Of a DNA stretch of 6,377 bases, positions 1 to 5,909 are shown in pieces. A program made the translations under genes and the position numbers. Within the stretch, counting starts at the first letter, position 1, and the number at the start of each line of letters is the position of its first letter. The notes under the pieces are model-generated. The model was given only the letters and a program-made list of their open reading frames with translations, was not told the origin of the DNA and did no database searches. The DNA is from an uncultured Corynebacterium sp. (lineage in GTDB: Bacteria; Actinomycetota; Actinomycetes; Mycobacteriales; Mycobacteriaceae), in assembly GCA_915275065.1 (NCBI GenBank), contig CAJZGD010000151.1, forward strand, positions 1 through 6,377, given 5' to 3'.

Positions 1-886
1 TCTCTTTAATAAGATCGCCGATACCGGCCACACCGGGGGTGGTGGCGAGGCTGCGTTCCGAGGTTTCGGTTTCCCGCAACACGCTAAGGAGTTGGCGCAT
101 TTCAGCAAGGGCGGACCGGCCCACATTCCCAATGGTGTCGAGGGCGGTGATCGCCATGTCCGGGTTCTTTTTGCCGGCGAACTTCCCGCCGTCGGCTTGG
201 GCGATCATGACGGTGAGCGAGTGGGCAATAATGTCGTGCATTTCGCGGGCAATACGGTTGCGTTCCTGAACCACGGCGTAGTCGGCCTTGGCTTCGAGGT
301 CTTGCATTCGCTGGTTGCGGCGGCGAATCCCGGAGCCGACCAGCCAGAAAAACCCAATGGTAACCAGGACCGCAACGATGACGGCACCAATGATGAGAAT
401 AACTTTGTAGAGGTGCAGCGTCTGCCACCAGTGTGGCTCGCCCTTGACCTGGAACAGCTCGGGGACGATCAAAATATATGCGCTGGCGTAGAGGCTGCCA
501 GCAATAATGATGATGAGCCAAAGACGCCGGCGAAAATTCAACCGGGCCGCCGCAACCGCAGTTTGATAGCACACAATCGGATAGGCGACGAATTGTATGG
601 GAAACACCGCAAACGATGAACAAAACAACCCCAGGCCCACAAGACCCAGCCCCAACTCAAACCGGGTAAGCTGCACCACCAACCCCAAGGCCAACAGGGC
701 AAACCCAATAATCTCCATGACCACAACCAATGTGGCCACGGAAGCGGGGTAAATCAGTTCCCTCGCCTCGGGGTCGCCCACCCCCACAACCAACATGAGC
801 ACAATGATCAACGCGATAAAAACATATTGGCGCCAGGTCACCAGCTCCTCAGAAAACGGGATGAGCCATCGTTTATGCACAGTCAT
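1..886 (-). CDS. Sensor histidine kinase, HisKA_3 class (3' end outside window)
   Basis: A two-component sensor kinase that should autophosphorylate on His and pass the phosphate to a NarL-type response regulator, probably encoded beyond the left edge. Reading leftwards from ATG 886-884 gives 295 residues without a stop; one base is left over at the edge, so the gene is partial. About five to six hydrophobic segments span residues 21-37, 48-70, 76-113, 122-141 and 161-184, with only short loops, so the signal is probably sensed in or at the membrane. A polar linker (186-206) leads to the HisKA_3 phosphoacceptor box QERNRIAREMHDIIAHSL with the acceptor His at residue 217, followed by the usual second helix (ALAEMRQLLSVLRE). 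The HATPase_c domain is missing only because of the window edge. No Shine-Dalgarno precedes the ATG. An in-frame ATG ten codons upstream is possible but has no better ribosome site. The ligand and target genes cannot be told from sequence. Confidence 0.93.
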   Translation of the reverse strand, partial: MTVHKRWLIPFSEELVTWRQYVFIALIIVLMLVVGVGDPEARELIYPASVATLVVVMEIIGFALLALGLVVQLTRFELGLGLVGLGLFCSSFAVFPIQFVAYPIVCYQTAVAAARLNFRRRLWLIIIIAGSLYASAYILIVPELFQVKGEPHWWQTLHLYKVILIIGAVIVAVLVTIGFFWLVGSGIRRRNQRMQDLEAKADYAVVQERNRIAREMHDIIAHSLTVMIAQADGGKFAGKKNPDMAITALDTIGNVGRSALAEMRQLLSVLRETETSERSLATTPGVAGIGDLIKE

Positions 887-903
887 GACTGTTGAGGTTA
901 ATA
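879..903 (-). promoter_or_regulatory. Candidate promoter and 14-bp operator palindrome at kinase start
   Basis: On the minus strand a TATTAA hexamer (903-898) lies 11 bases before the kinase ATG, so a transcript would start about five bases before it. That would explain the absent Shine-Dalgarno (leaderless or nearly so, common in actinobacteria). ACAGTCATGACTGT at 879-892 is a perfect palindrome covering the predicted transcription start and the start codon, a place where a bound regulator would block transcription. A looser dyad lies further upstream (911-941, arms AACCA/TGGTT and CCCA/TGGG). No clear -35 was found. The site could be autoregulatory, but that is inference. Confidence 0.35.
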
Positions 904-1018
904 AGGCGCAAACCATCCCACATCATGCTGGGGTATTGGTTTGTGGCATGATTTTTCGCGGCCGCCCGCGAGTTGCTCCCCGGCTTCACCGGCTTTCCTT
1001 GAACAATGGGGAGGAATC

Positions 1019-1060
1019 ATGAGTTGTATAGTTTTGAAGGAAGGTCCCCATGTTGGATGA
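1019..1060 (+). promoter_or_regulatory. Candidate leader mini-ORF before the 142-residue gene
   Basis: A 13-codon reading frame, MSCIVLKEGPHVG then TGA, starts at ATG 1019 behind GGGGAGG (1008-1014), one of the stronger Shine-Dalgarno matches in the window. It runs through the ribosome site and start codon (1050) of the following gene in a different frame and stops eight bases after that ATG begins. This layout would allow translational coupling or occlusion. The peptide shows no amino-acid run typical of attenuators. A TATAGT hexamer at 1027-1032 could be a -10 box that starts a transcript inside this ORF, in which case the mini-ORF would not be translated. Confidence 0.3.
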
Positions 1061-1478
1061 TATACGGTGGGAATTCGGGTCGCAGCGATATCTGTCGCTG
1101 GAACAATTCGTCACCGAGGTGTCCAGGGTCAATAAGTCGGCGTGGCCCCACGACGAGATTGTGATGAACAACCCCAAGGTCGCGTTCGAATATTCGGCGT
1201 TGATATCCAGCCTGGACGAGTTATTGCCGTGCGAAAACCTCGCCCACGCGGATGCGGTGCTCCAGCCGGACCCGACGGCCGACGGACTCTTTTCGGTGGA
1301 TATTCGGGCGGAGATCATGGCGACGAACCGAACATCGTTTTCGGCCGGCGAGCTCCTGTGGATCGCCCACAGCCTCCAGGCGAATAAGCGGCTGGGGGAT
1401 CATCCCCGGTTTGCGGGGTTTGAAATCGCCGACGAGCATGCGGGGGTGCCGGCGGTGACGATCACTACCGCCGCCTAG
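1050..1478 (+). CDS. Hypothetical protein, 142 aa, unrecognised
   Basis: I do not recognise this protein family. The start ATG follows a good Shine-Dalgarno (GAAGGAAGG, 1036-1044, spacing five bases), and an in-frame TGA at 1035-1037 rules out a longer N-terminus. The product is small, acidic and soluble, with no signal peptide or membrane segment. It has a single Cys (residue 61, in SLDELLPCENL), alternating helical and strand-like segments, and an Ala/Thr-rich end (PAVTITTAA). It is transcribed away from the histidine kinase, sharing its spacer, and converges on the 315-residue membrane protein gene, overlapping its end by 14 bases (1465-1478). The coding call rests on the ribosome site, GC-rich third positions and lack of a better competing frame. 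No function is proposed. Confidence 0.75.
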   Translation: MLDDIRWEFGSQRYLSLEQFVTEVSRVNKSAWPHDEIVMNNPKVAFEYSALISSLDELLPCENLAHADAVLQPDPTADGLFSVDIRAEIMATNRTSFSAGELLWIAHSLQANKRLGDHPRFAGFEIADEHAGVPAVTITTAA

Positions 1479-2412
1479 CTGCTCGCTTTGCGACGCCGGG
1501 CGCCGCAATATAGCGGCGGGTCACCCATAATTCCAGGAAGAGGAGCGCAAAGGCCGCGGCGGTAATGAGGACCATGGCAGCCCAACTGTGGGTGATGCAG
1601 TCGTTCGACCAGGAGAGAATCTTCGCCACCCGGGGGTTCAGCATGAAGGCATAGCTGCCCTTGCAGACGCGCCGGGCACCGTTCACGCTGGTGACGTGGG
1701 CGTGGTTGCGGGTGAGCCACCACATGTAGGTCATGACGAGGGTGCTAGTGAGGGAGACGAAGAGTTTGTTTTCGATGGGGTGTTTGCCGCGGCCGCGGAA
1801 TGCGGCAAGCCACGGCAGGAGGGCGGCGAGCACCACCAGGCCGATGAACACGTAGGTGAGGATTTGGCCTTTGATGGTAATAGAGCTGAGGAATGAGGTG
1901 GGGCCGGAGTCGTTGCGGATGTCGGCCATGACGTAGTATTTGCCGTCGACCTGTTTCAGGGTGATGGTGTGGGCGTCGCTCAGGTTCCCTGGGGTGGGTT
2001 TGCCGTCTTTGCCGCCCTCGGTGAGGGTGGTGGTGATGGTGGCGATGACGAAGGCGCTGCCGTCGGGTTGGGGGGTGGCTTGGGTGATGGCGACGTCGCT
2101 TTTGGCGACCGCGAACCAGGTGCCGTCGGCAAGGAGTTCGTCCCGGATTTTCAGGTTTTCGCGCTCTACCTGGGTGAAGGTGTCCCGGCCGGTGGGGGTT
2201 CCGACGATTCTGCTGCTGGAGCTGAGGCATCGGGAGAGGGTGCAGCTGGTGTTGGTCCATTGGGCGTCGAGGACGCTTTGGTATGTTTTGACGGCGGTGG
2301 TGATGGCGGCGTTATCGGTGGTGGCGGACTGTGGCGCTGCGGTAGCCGTCGATAAGCTACAGGCGTAGCACATCAAAATGAGCCCACATAAGGCAAGGAT
2401 TTTGTGCTTCAT
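1465..2412 (-). CDS. Exported membrane protein: N-terminal outer domain plus 3-TM Cys-pair domain
   Basis: 315 residues, family not recognised. ATG 2412 follows AAAGGGG five bases away, which overlaps the end of the upstream gene. Residues 1-25 form a signal peptide (MKHK, hydrophobic core, STATA|A cleavage site); C15 or C18 as a lipid anchor looks unlikely because the lipobox is poor. Residues 27-180 should lie outside the membrane: a helix (about 33-52), a CX4C pair (C57, C62), then strand-rich sequence (WFAVAKSDVAIT, FVIATITTTL, HTITLKQVDGKYYVMADI), a pattern like NTF2-like folds. Three membrane helices follow (about 184-205, 217-233, 277-296), with C250 and C272 in the loop between helices 2 and 3, and a basic tail (VAKRAARRR). 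The C-terminal half is clearly related to the upstream 132-residue protein. The topology suggests an envelope role, possibly with a disulfide in the loop; the actual job is unknown. Confidence 0.88.
   Translation of the reverse strand: MKHKILALCGLILMCYACSLSTATAAPQSATTDNAAITTAVKTYQSVLDAQWTNTSCTLSRCLSSSSRIVGTPTGRDTFTQVERENLKIRDELLADGTWFAVAKSDVAITQATPQPDGSAFVIATITTTLTEGGKDGKPTPGNLSDAHTITLKQVDGKYYVMADIRNDSGPTSFLSSITIKGQILTYVFIGLVVLAALLPWLAAFRGRGKHPIENKLFVSLTSTLVMTYMWWLTRNHAHVTSVNGARRVCKGSYAFMLNPRVAKILSWSNDCITHSWAAMVLITAAAFALLFLELWVTRRYIAAPGVAKRAARRR
1501..1518. terminator. Weak hairpin near the convergent gene ends
   Basis: CGCCGC and GCGGCG form a perfect 6-bp stem around an AATATA loop, 22 bases after the stop of the 142-residue gene and inside the 3' coding end of the leftward gene. 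There is no T-run on either side, so it is not a standard intrinsic terminator. It may slow or end read-through between the converging genes, but could equally be a by-product of coding sequence. Confidence 0.2.
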
Positions 2413-2422
2413 TGGTGCCCCT

Positions 2423-2821
2423 TTAACCGCGTTGCGTAATGAAGTAACGCAGGATTTTGCGTTCCAGCATGAGGATCACGAGGGCTGACAAGAAAAACAA
2501 CGCTATGGCGAATCTGCTATTGAGTATGCATTCGTAGGATCCGATGAGGCGTTGCACACTGGTGTCCAGCATGTTGGGGTAGCCGTAGTTGCAGGAAACC
2601 TTATCGCCGTAGCCGTGGGTGGTGTAGGCGTCGCCAACATGGATCCATAGCATGAGAAATGTCATGATGCCGGCGCTGACGAATGAGACCCGTAAGCGGG
2701 TGGCAATGGAGTCTCTGAGGCGGGGGGGGACGTCGGTGACCCAGGGGAGAACCGCCGCCACAACAACGAGCACAAAGAACACGTACATGACGATTTGTCC
2801 TTCGATCAATGCCTGAGCCAT
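2423..2821 (-). CDS. Small 3-TM membrane protein, paralogue of the downstream gene
   Basis: 132 residues, family not recognised. The protein begins MAQALIEGQI, has membrane helices at about 11-29, 46-62 and 103-120, and an outer loop with C77 and C98. It aligns over almost its full length with residues 179-302 of the downstream protein: IEGQIVMYVFFVLVVVAAVLPW against IKGQILTYVFIGLVVLAALLPW (helix 1), and in the loop C-x20-C against C-x21-C with a shared Y-x2-ML-x3-V pattern. It lacks the signal peptide and outer domain of its partner. The start is supported by a weak purine-rich site (AAGGAAAAGAG) upstream. Its TAA is 10 bases before the next ATG, so the two genes are surely co-transcribed and may form a hetero-oligomer. 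It could be a duplicate of the domain or the ancestral single-domain form; sequence alone does not tell. Confidence 0.88.
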   Translation of the reverse strand: MAQALIEGQIVMYVFFVLVVVAAVLPWVTDVPPRLRDSIATRLRVSFVSAGIMTFLMLWIHVGDAYTTHGYGDKVSCNYGYPNMLDTSVQRLIGSYECILNSRFAIALFFLSALVILMLERKILRYFITQRG

Positions 2822-2870
2822 GCCGATTCTCTTTTCCTTGTCGCTCCCTTATGAGGTGTAAGTCAGCTAG

Positions 2871-2899
2871 AAGATACCTCAACGCTACCGCACCCAAAA
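2871..2899 (-). promoter_or_regulatory. Tentative promoter of the two-gene membrane protein operon
   Basis: On the minus strand TTTTGG (2899-2894) and TATCTT (2876-2871) are 17 bases apart and would start a transcript about 43 bases before the 132-residue gene. The -10 match is fair and the -35 match poor. An imperfect dyad (GAGGTGT/ATACCTC, about 2853-2880) overlaps the -10 and might bind a regulator. Confidence 0.25.
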
Positions 2900-3018
2900 T
2901 TCGGGGGTAGGTCAGCAAACAAAAGAAAAATGTGTGCGGGCGGCGGCTTTTAAAGAAATATGCGCATGCTAGCACGATCTCTAACGGAAATATTAGTTGC
3001 GGTTTAGCGTCATTCGCC

Positions 3019-3043
3019 GCGGGCGAGGTTTACCCCCTCCCGC
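3019..3043. other. GC-rich hairpin upstream of nrdD
   Basis: GCGG and GAGG pair with CCTC and CCGC to give an 8-bp stem with a two-base bulge and a loop of about seven bases (TTTACCC). It sits in a GC-rich stretch of about 100 bases flanked by AT-rich DNA. No T-run follows on the plus strand. It may belong to a structured RNA or simply reflect base composition. Confidence 0.25.
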
Positions 3044-3196
3044 ACCGTTCCCGCTTGACGACGCCCGACGGCGCGGAAATCCGTGACTCTGACGCGTCTC
3101 GGTGGGAATACTTTCATGAATCACCACGACACGCCGATGTAACGAATTACACTTATACTAAATCTGGATTGAAACTCGGGAACAAGCCCACCCCTA

Positions 3197-3243
3197 CCAC
3201 AAGATATGGGATTAATAATATTTCATCTATACATATGTAGTGG
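3197..3243 (+). promoter_or_regulatory. Candidate paired NrdR boxes upstream of nrdD
   Basis: CCACAAGATATG (3197-3208) and CATATGTAGTGG (3232-3243) are inverted copies of each other with 10 of 12 positions identical. Both resemble one half of the NrdR box, known as roughly ACACwATATATwGTGT. The 16-base sites 3197-3212 and 3228-3243 have centres 31 bases apart, the three-helical-turn spacing usual for NrdR box pairs at ribonucleotide reductase genes. The second box would cover the -35 area of the predicted nrdD promoter, fitting repression when dNTP or ATP levels allow. The 3' halves of both boxes match poorly, so this is a candidate only. Confidence 0.45.
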
Positions 3244-3262
3244 TTTGCGGGTGTTGGTCCGG

Positions 3263-3268
3263 TAATCT
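3263..3268 (+). promoter_or_regulatory. Candidate -10 box for leaderless nrdD transcript
   Basis: TAATCT lies eight bases before the nrdD ATG (3277), so transcription would begin at or next to the start codon. This fits the complete lack of a Shine-Dalgarno in front of nrdD. No good -35 hexamer is visible, which is common for actinobacterial promoters and also for ones needing an activator. Confidence 0.4.
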
Positions 3269-3276
3269 TATTCACC

Positions 3277-5052
3277 ATGCAGAGCTACGACCATTCCAGC
3301 ATCACCGAATACTTATCCCACGCCGATTGGCGCATTAACGCCAACGCTAACCAGGACTTTTCCCTCGGTGGCCTGATCCTCAATACCTCCGGCAAGGCCA
3401 TAGCCAATTACTGGCTCGACCAAGTATTCTCCCCCGAAGCGGGGCAGGCGCACCGGGACGGTGACATCCACATCCACGACCTCGACATGCTCTCTGGATA
3501 TTGCGCCGGATGGTCGCTGCGCCAACTCATCGAAGAGGGATTCGGGGGCGTGCCCAACACGGTTTCTTCCGCCCCGCCGAAGCATTTAAGCTCCGCCTGC
3601 GGCCAGGTGGTGAATTTCCTGGGTACTCTGCAAAACGAATGGGCTGGGGCGCAAGCCTTTAGCTCCTTTGACACCTACATGGCGCCCTTCGTCCGCATCG
3701 ACCAACTCACCTTCGAACAGGTGTACCAGGTGTTGCAGGAGTTTGTGTTTAACCTCAACGTTCCCTCCCGGTGGGGCACCCAAACCCCCTTCACCAACCT
3801 CACCTTCGACTGGACCTGCCCGGCAGACCTCCGCGACCACACCCCCATCATCGGCGGGGAAATCATGGACTTCTACTACGGCGACCTACAGCCCGAAATG
3901 GACCTCATCAACCGGGCGTTCCTGGCAGTCCTCGCCGAAGGCGACTCCGACGGCAGACCGTTCACATTCCCCATCCCCACCTACAACATCACCAAAGACT
4001 TCGACTGGGACTCCCCCAACACCGAAGCCCTCTTCGACATGACCGCACAATACGGTCTCCCCTACTTCCAAAACTTCATCAACTCCGACCTGGACCCGGG
4101 CATGATCCGCTCCATGTGCTGCCGACTCCAACTTGACCTGCGGGAGCTTCTCAAACGCGGCAATGGGCTCTTCGGCTCCGCAGAACTCACCGGCTCCATC
4201 GGGGTGGTCACCCTCAACTGTGCCCGACTCGGCTACCAATACGCCGGCGACGAAGCCGGGCTCCTGGCCGCCGTCGACAACCTGGTGACACTGGGGGTGG
4301 ACACGCTGGAACGCCGGCGGGCTTTCGTCACCGAACAATTACGCAACGGGCTCTACCCCTACACGCGACGGTGGCTGCCCAGCCTGGACAATCACTTTTC
4401 CACGATTGGCGTGAATGGCTGCAACGAAATGGTGCGGAACTTCACCCACGACGCCTACGACATCACCGACCCCCGGGGCAAAGCCCTCGCCGCCCGGCTG
4501 CTTGACCACATCAATAGCCTCATCGTCGCCGCGCAGGAACAAACCGGACACCTGTTCAACCTAGAGGCCACCCCGGCGGAAGGCACCACCTACCGGTTCG
4601 CCAAGGAAGACCGCAAACGATTCCCCGACATCATCCACGCCGGATCCGAGCGGGAACCCTACTACACCAACTCCTCCCAACTACCGGTCGCCCACACCCC
4701 GGACCCCTTCGCCGCCCTCGAACACCAGGAAGAGCTACAAAGCAAATACACCGGCGGCACGGTCCTCCACCTATACATGGGGTCGGCCATGTCCGACGGC
4801 AAGGCCTGCGCCAAACTCGTGCGCCGCGCCCTGGAAAACTTCCACCTGCCCTACATCACCATCACCCCAACGTTCTCTATCTGCCCAGAACACGGCTATA
4901 TTTCCGGGGAACACCCCCACTGCCCGCACTGCGACCAAACCACCGAAATGTGGACCCGGGTCATGGGCTACTTCCGGCCGGTCGAAAGCTTCAACATCGG
5001 GAAAAAAGGCGAATTCCATGAGCGTCAGTACTTTAGCGAAACCTACGTGTAA
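3277..5052 (+). CDS. nrdD: Anaerobic (class III) ribonucleoside-triphosphate reductase
   Basis: Oxygen-sensitive glycyl radical enzyme of the cytoplasm that reduces ribonucleoside triphosphates to deoxy forms for DNA synthesis without oxygen. The 591-residue product shows the family landmarks: RDGDIHIHDLD (60-70), active-site Cys76 in GYCAGW, the MCCRL motif with C281/C282 and LFGSAELTGSIGVVTLN, NGCNEM (380-385), NLEATPAEGTTYR (428-440), a zinc site C536-x2-H539...C549-x2-C552, and the glycyl radical loop RVMGYFRPVESFNIGKK with Gly564 as radical carrier. The protein starts close to the catalytic barrel, so the N-terminal ATP-cone of about 90 residues in the E. coli type is absent; total length matches cone-free forms. 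ATG 3277 is the first possible start after an in-frame TAG (3238-3240). It overlaps nrdG, its activase. Control is probably through NrdR-like sites upstream. Confidence 0.97.
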   Translation: MQSYDHSSITEYLSHADWRINANANQDFSLGGLILNTSGKAIANYWLDQVFSPEAGQAHRDGDIHIHDLDMLSGYCAGWSLRQLIEEGFGGVPNTVSSAPPKHLSSACGQVVNFLGTLQNEWAGAQAFSSFDTYMAPFVRIDQLTFEQVYQVLQEFVFNLNVPSRWGTQTPFTNLTFDWTCPADLRDHTPIIGGEIMDFYYGDLQPEMDLINRAFLAVLAEGDSDGRPFTFPIPTYNITKDFDWDSPNTEALFDMTAQYGLPYFQNFINSDLDPGMIRSMCCRLQLDLRELLKRGNGLFGSAELTGSIGVVTLNCARLGYQYAGDEAGLLAAVDNLVTLGVDTLERRRAFVTEQLRNGLYPYTRRWLPSLDNHFSTIGVNGCNEMVRNFTHDAYDITDPRGKALAARLLDHINSLIVAAQEQTGHLFNLEATPAEGTTYRFAKEDRKRFPDIIHAGSEREPYYTNSSQLPVAHTPDPFAALEHQEELQSKYTGGTVLHLYMGSAMSDGKACAKLVRRALENFHLPYITITPTFSICPEHGYISGEHPHCPHCDQTTEMWTRVMGYFRPVESFNIGKKGEFHERQYFSETYV

Positions 5053-5695
5053 CCGCAGCCAGGTTGGGGCTCGCACGCTGCCGGTTGCGGGAATCATCCC
5101 GTTCTCCGCCACCGACTGGCCGGGCAATATCACCATCACCATCTTCACCCAAGGTTGCCCGCTGCGCTGCGTCTACTGTCATAATCCCAGCTTGCAGGCA
5201 TTCGGCGCCGGCAGCCACGATTTCGCGGAGGCGCTTGCGTTAGCCGTCGACAGGCGGTCACTTATCGACGGCGTGGTGATCTCCGGCGGCGAACCCACCG
5301 CCGTCCCCGGGCTTGCCGACGCCATTGCCGCGGTGCACGAAACCACCGGCCTACCAGTGGGATTGCACACCTGCGGCTACAGTCCAGCGCGAATCGGCCG
5401 GCTCCTGGAGCGGCCGGAAAGCACCCCGGACTGGGTGGGGCTGGACATTAAGGCCCTCCCCCGGCACATGCCGGAAGTCACCGGGTGCGCGGCCACCGTG
5501 AGCGGGCGGGTGTGGGACAGCCTACACCTTCTTGTCGACGCCGGCGTGGATCTACAGCTGCGAACCACACTGTGGCGGGACTCGGTCATCTCCCAACACC
5601 TGCCCGAACTCCAACACCTGGTATCCGAACAAGGATTCGACCTGGTGATCCAGCAGGCCCGGGCCGCCGACGGCAGCCCATTCCAACTGGTGTGA
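5018..5695 (+). CDS. nrdG: Anaerobic ribonucleotide reductase activating protein (radical SAM)
   Basis: Radical SAM activase that uses a 4Fe-4S cluster to cleave S-adenosylmethionine and create the glycyl radical on NrdD. The 225-residue product carries the cluster motif C47-PLR-C51-VY-C54 (CX3CX2C) after the typical lead-in GIIPFSATDWPGNITITIF, then the SAM-binding VVISGGEPT (GGE at 90-92), HTCGYSP (117-123) and GLDIKALP (141-148). The lead-in and length resemble the NrdG2 type (TIGR02495) rather than the shorter E. coli NrdG. ATG 5018 lies 35 bases inside nrdD in another frame; only a weak AAGG site precedes it, so translation is probably coupled to nrdD. The 25-30 residues before the conserved core are variable and the exact start is less certain than the gene. 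Confidence 0.96.
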   Translation: MSVSTLAKPTCNRSQVGARTLPVAGIIPFSATDWPGNITITIFTQGCPLRCVYCHNPSLQAFGAGSHDFAEALALAVDRRSLIDGVVISGGEPTAVPGLADAIAAVHETTGLPVGLHTCGYSPARIGRLLERPESTPDWVGLDIKALPRHMPEVTGCAATVSGRVWDSLHLLVDAGVDLQLRTTLWRDSVISQHLPELQHLVSEQGFDLVIQQARAADGSPFQLV

Positions 5696-5876
5696 TGGAG
5701 GGAGGGGTTGGGGAGTGGTATGCGGGGAAGGGCGTGTTGATGCGTTGACCTGCAAGTATTGACATTGGCACGTAGGAGGTGTTGGGAGGAGGGAGTCGTG
5801 AGGGATGTGGTGGAGGGAGATGCGTCGGTGTGTGGGAGTGAATGGTGCCGTGCGGAGATGAGTGCGGGTGGGATGG

Positions 5877-5909
5877 GTAAGGCGTAGGGTTGGGGCGGCT
5901 TCGCCTTAC
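5877..5909 (+). terminator. Perfect 8-bp inverted repeat, possible nrdDG terminator
   Basis: GTAAGGCG (5877-5884) and CGCCTTAC (5902-5909) form a perfect stem around a 17-base loop, about 180 bases after nrdG. A competing small hairpin GGCG-GCTT-CGCC sits at its right side. No T-run follows, so it is at best a non-canonical terminator; it could also be a protein-binding site. Confidence 0.3.

Larger units (their letters stand above)
2822..3276. other. Long divergent intergenic region, no convincing gene
   Basis: 455 bases between the leftward membrane protein operon and rightward nrdD. A frame of 102 codons is open from 2932 to 3240, but it has no ribosome site, mixed composition and no recognisable domain, so I do not call it. 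The region is a mosaic: promoter DNA of the left operon (to about 2940), a GC-rich structured stretch (about 3010-3110), then AT-rich DNA (3140-3240) holding the probable nrdD control sites. I compared the GC-rich part with cobalamin riboswitches, which control other ribonucleotide reductases, and could not find the conserved core. Confidence 0.6.

Noticed and set aside
92..623. Long open frames on both strands across the kinase gene
   Set aside because: They are out-of-frame shadows; the kinase frame carries the HisKA_3 box and membrane segments and is open throughout.
954..970. CGCGG/CCGCG hairpin next to a T-run
   Set aside because: The T-run precedes the hairpin on the plus strand, and on the minus strand A residues follow, so neither orientation gives a terminator.
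1745..2260. 171-codon minus-strand frame rich in Arg, His and Pro
   Set aside because: Low-complexity composition typical of an alternate frame of GC-rich DNA; it lies wholly inside the 315-residue membrane protein gene.
3010..3170. Possible cobalamin riboswitch before nrdD
   Set aside because: Only loose fragments resemble it; the conserved GCCACTG-like box and the surrounding paired core are not found on either strand.
2932..3240. 102-codon plus-strand open frame upstream of nrdD
   Set aside because: No ribosome site, odd mixed composition, no domain, and it runs through the promoter-like AT-rich area and the candidate NrdR boxes.
3240..3263. Sequence resembling the 3' half of the CRISPR repeat (GCGGGTGTTGGTCCGG)
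   Set aside because: It has insertions relative to the repeat and lacks the palindromic stem, so it is a chance likeness in the nrdD promoter.
3886..4338. 150-codon antisense frame in nrdD
   Set aside because: A mirror of the nrdD codon pattern; the sense frame is an unmistakable class III reductase.
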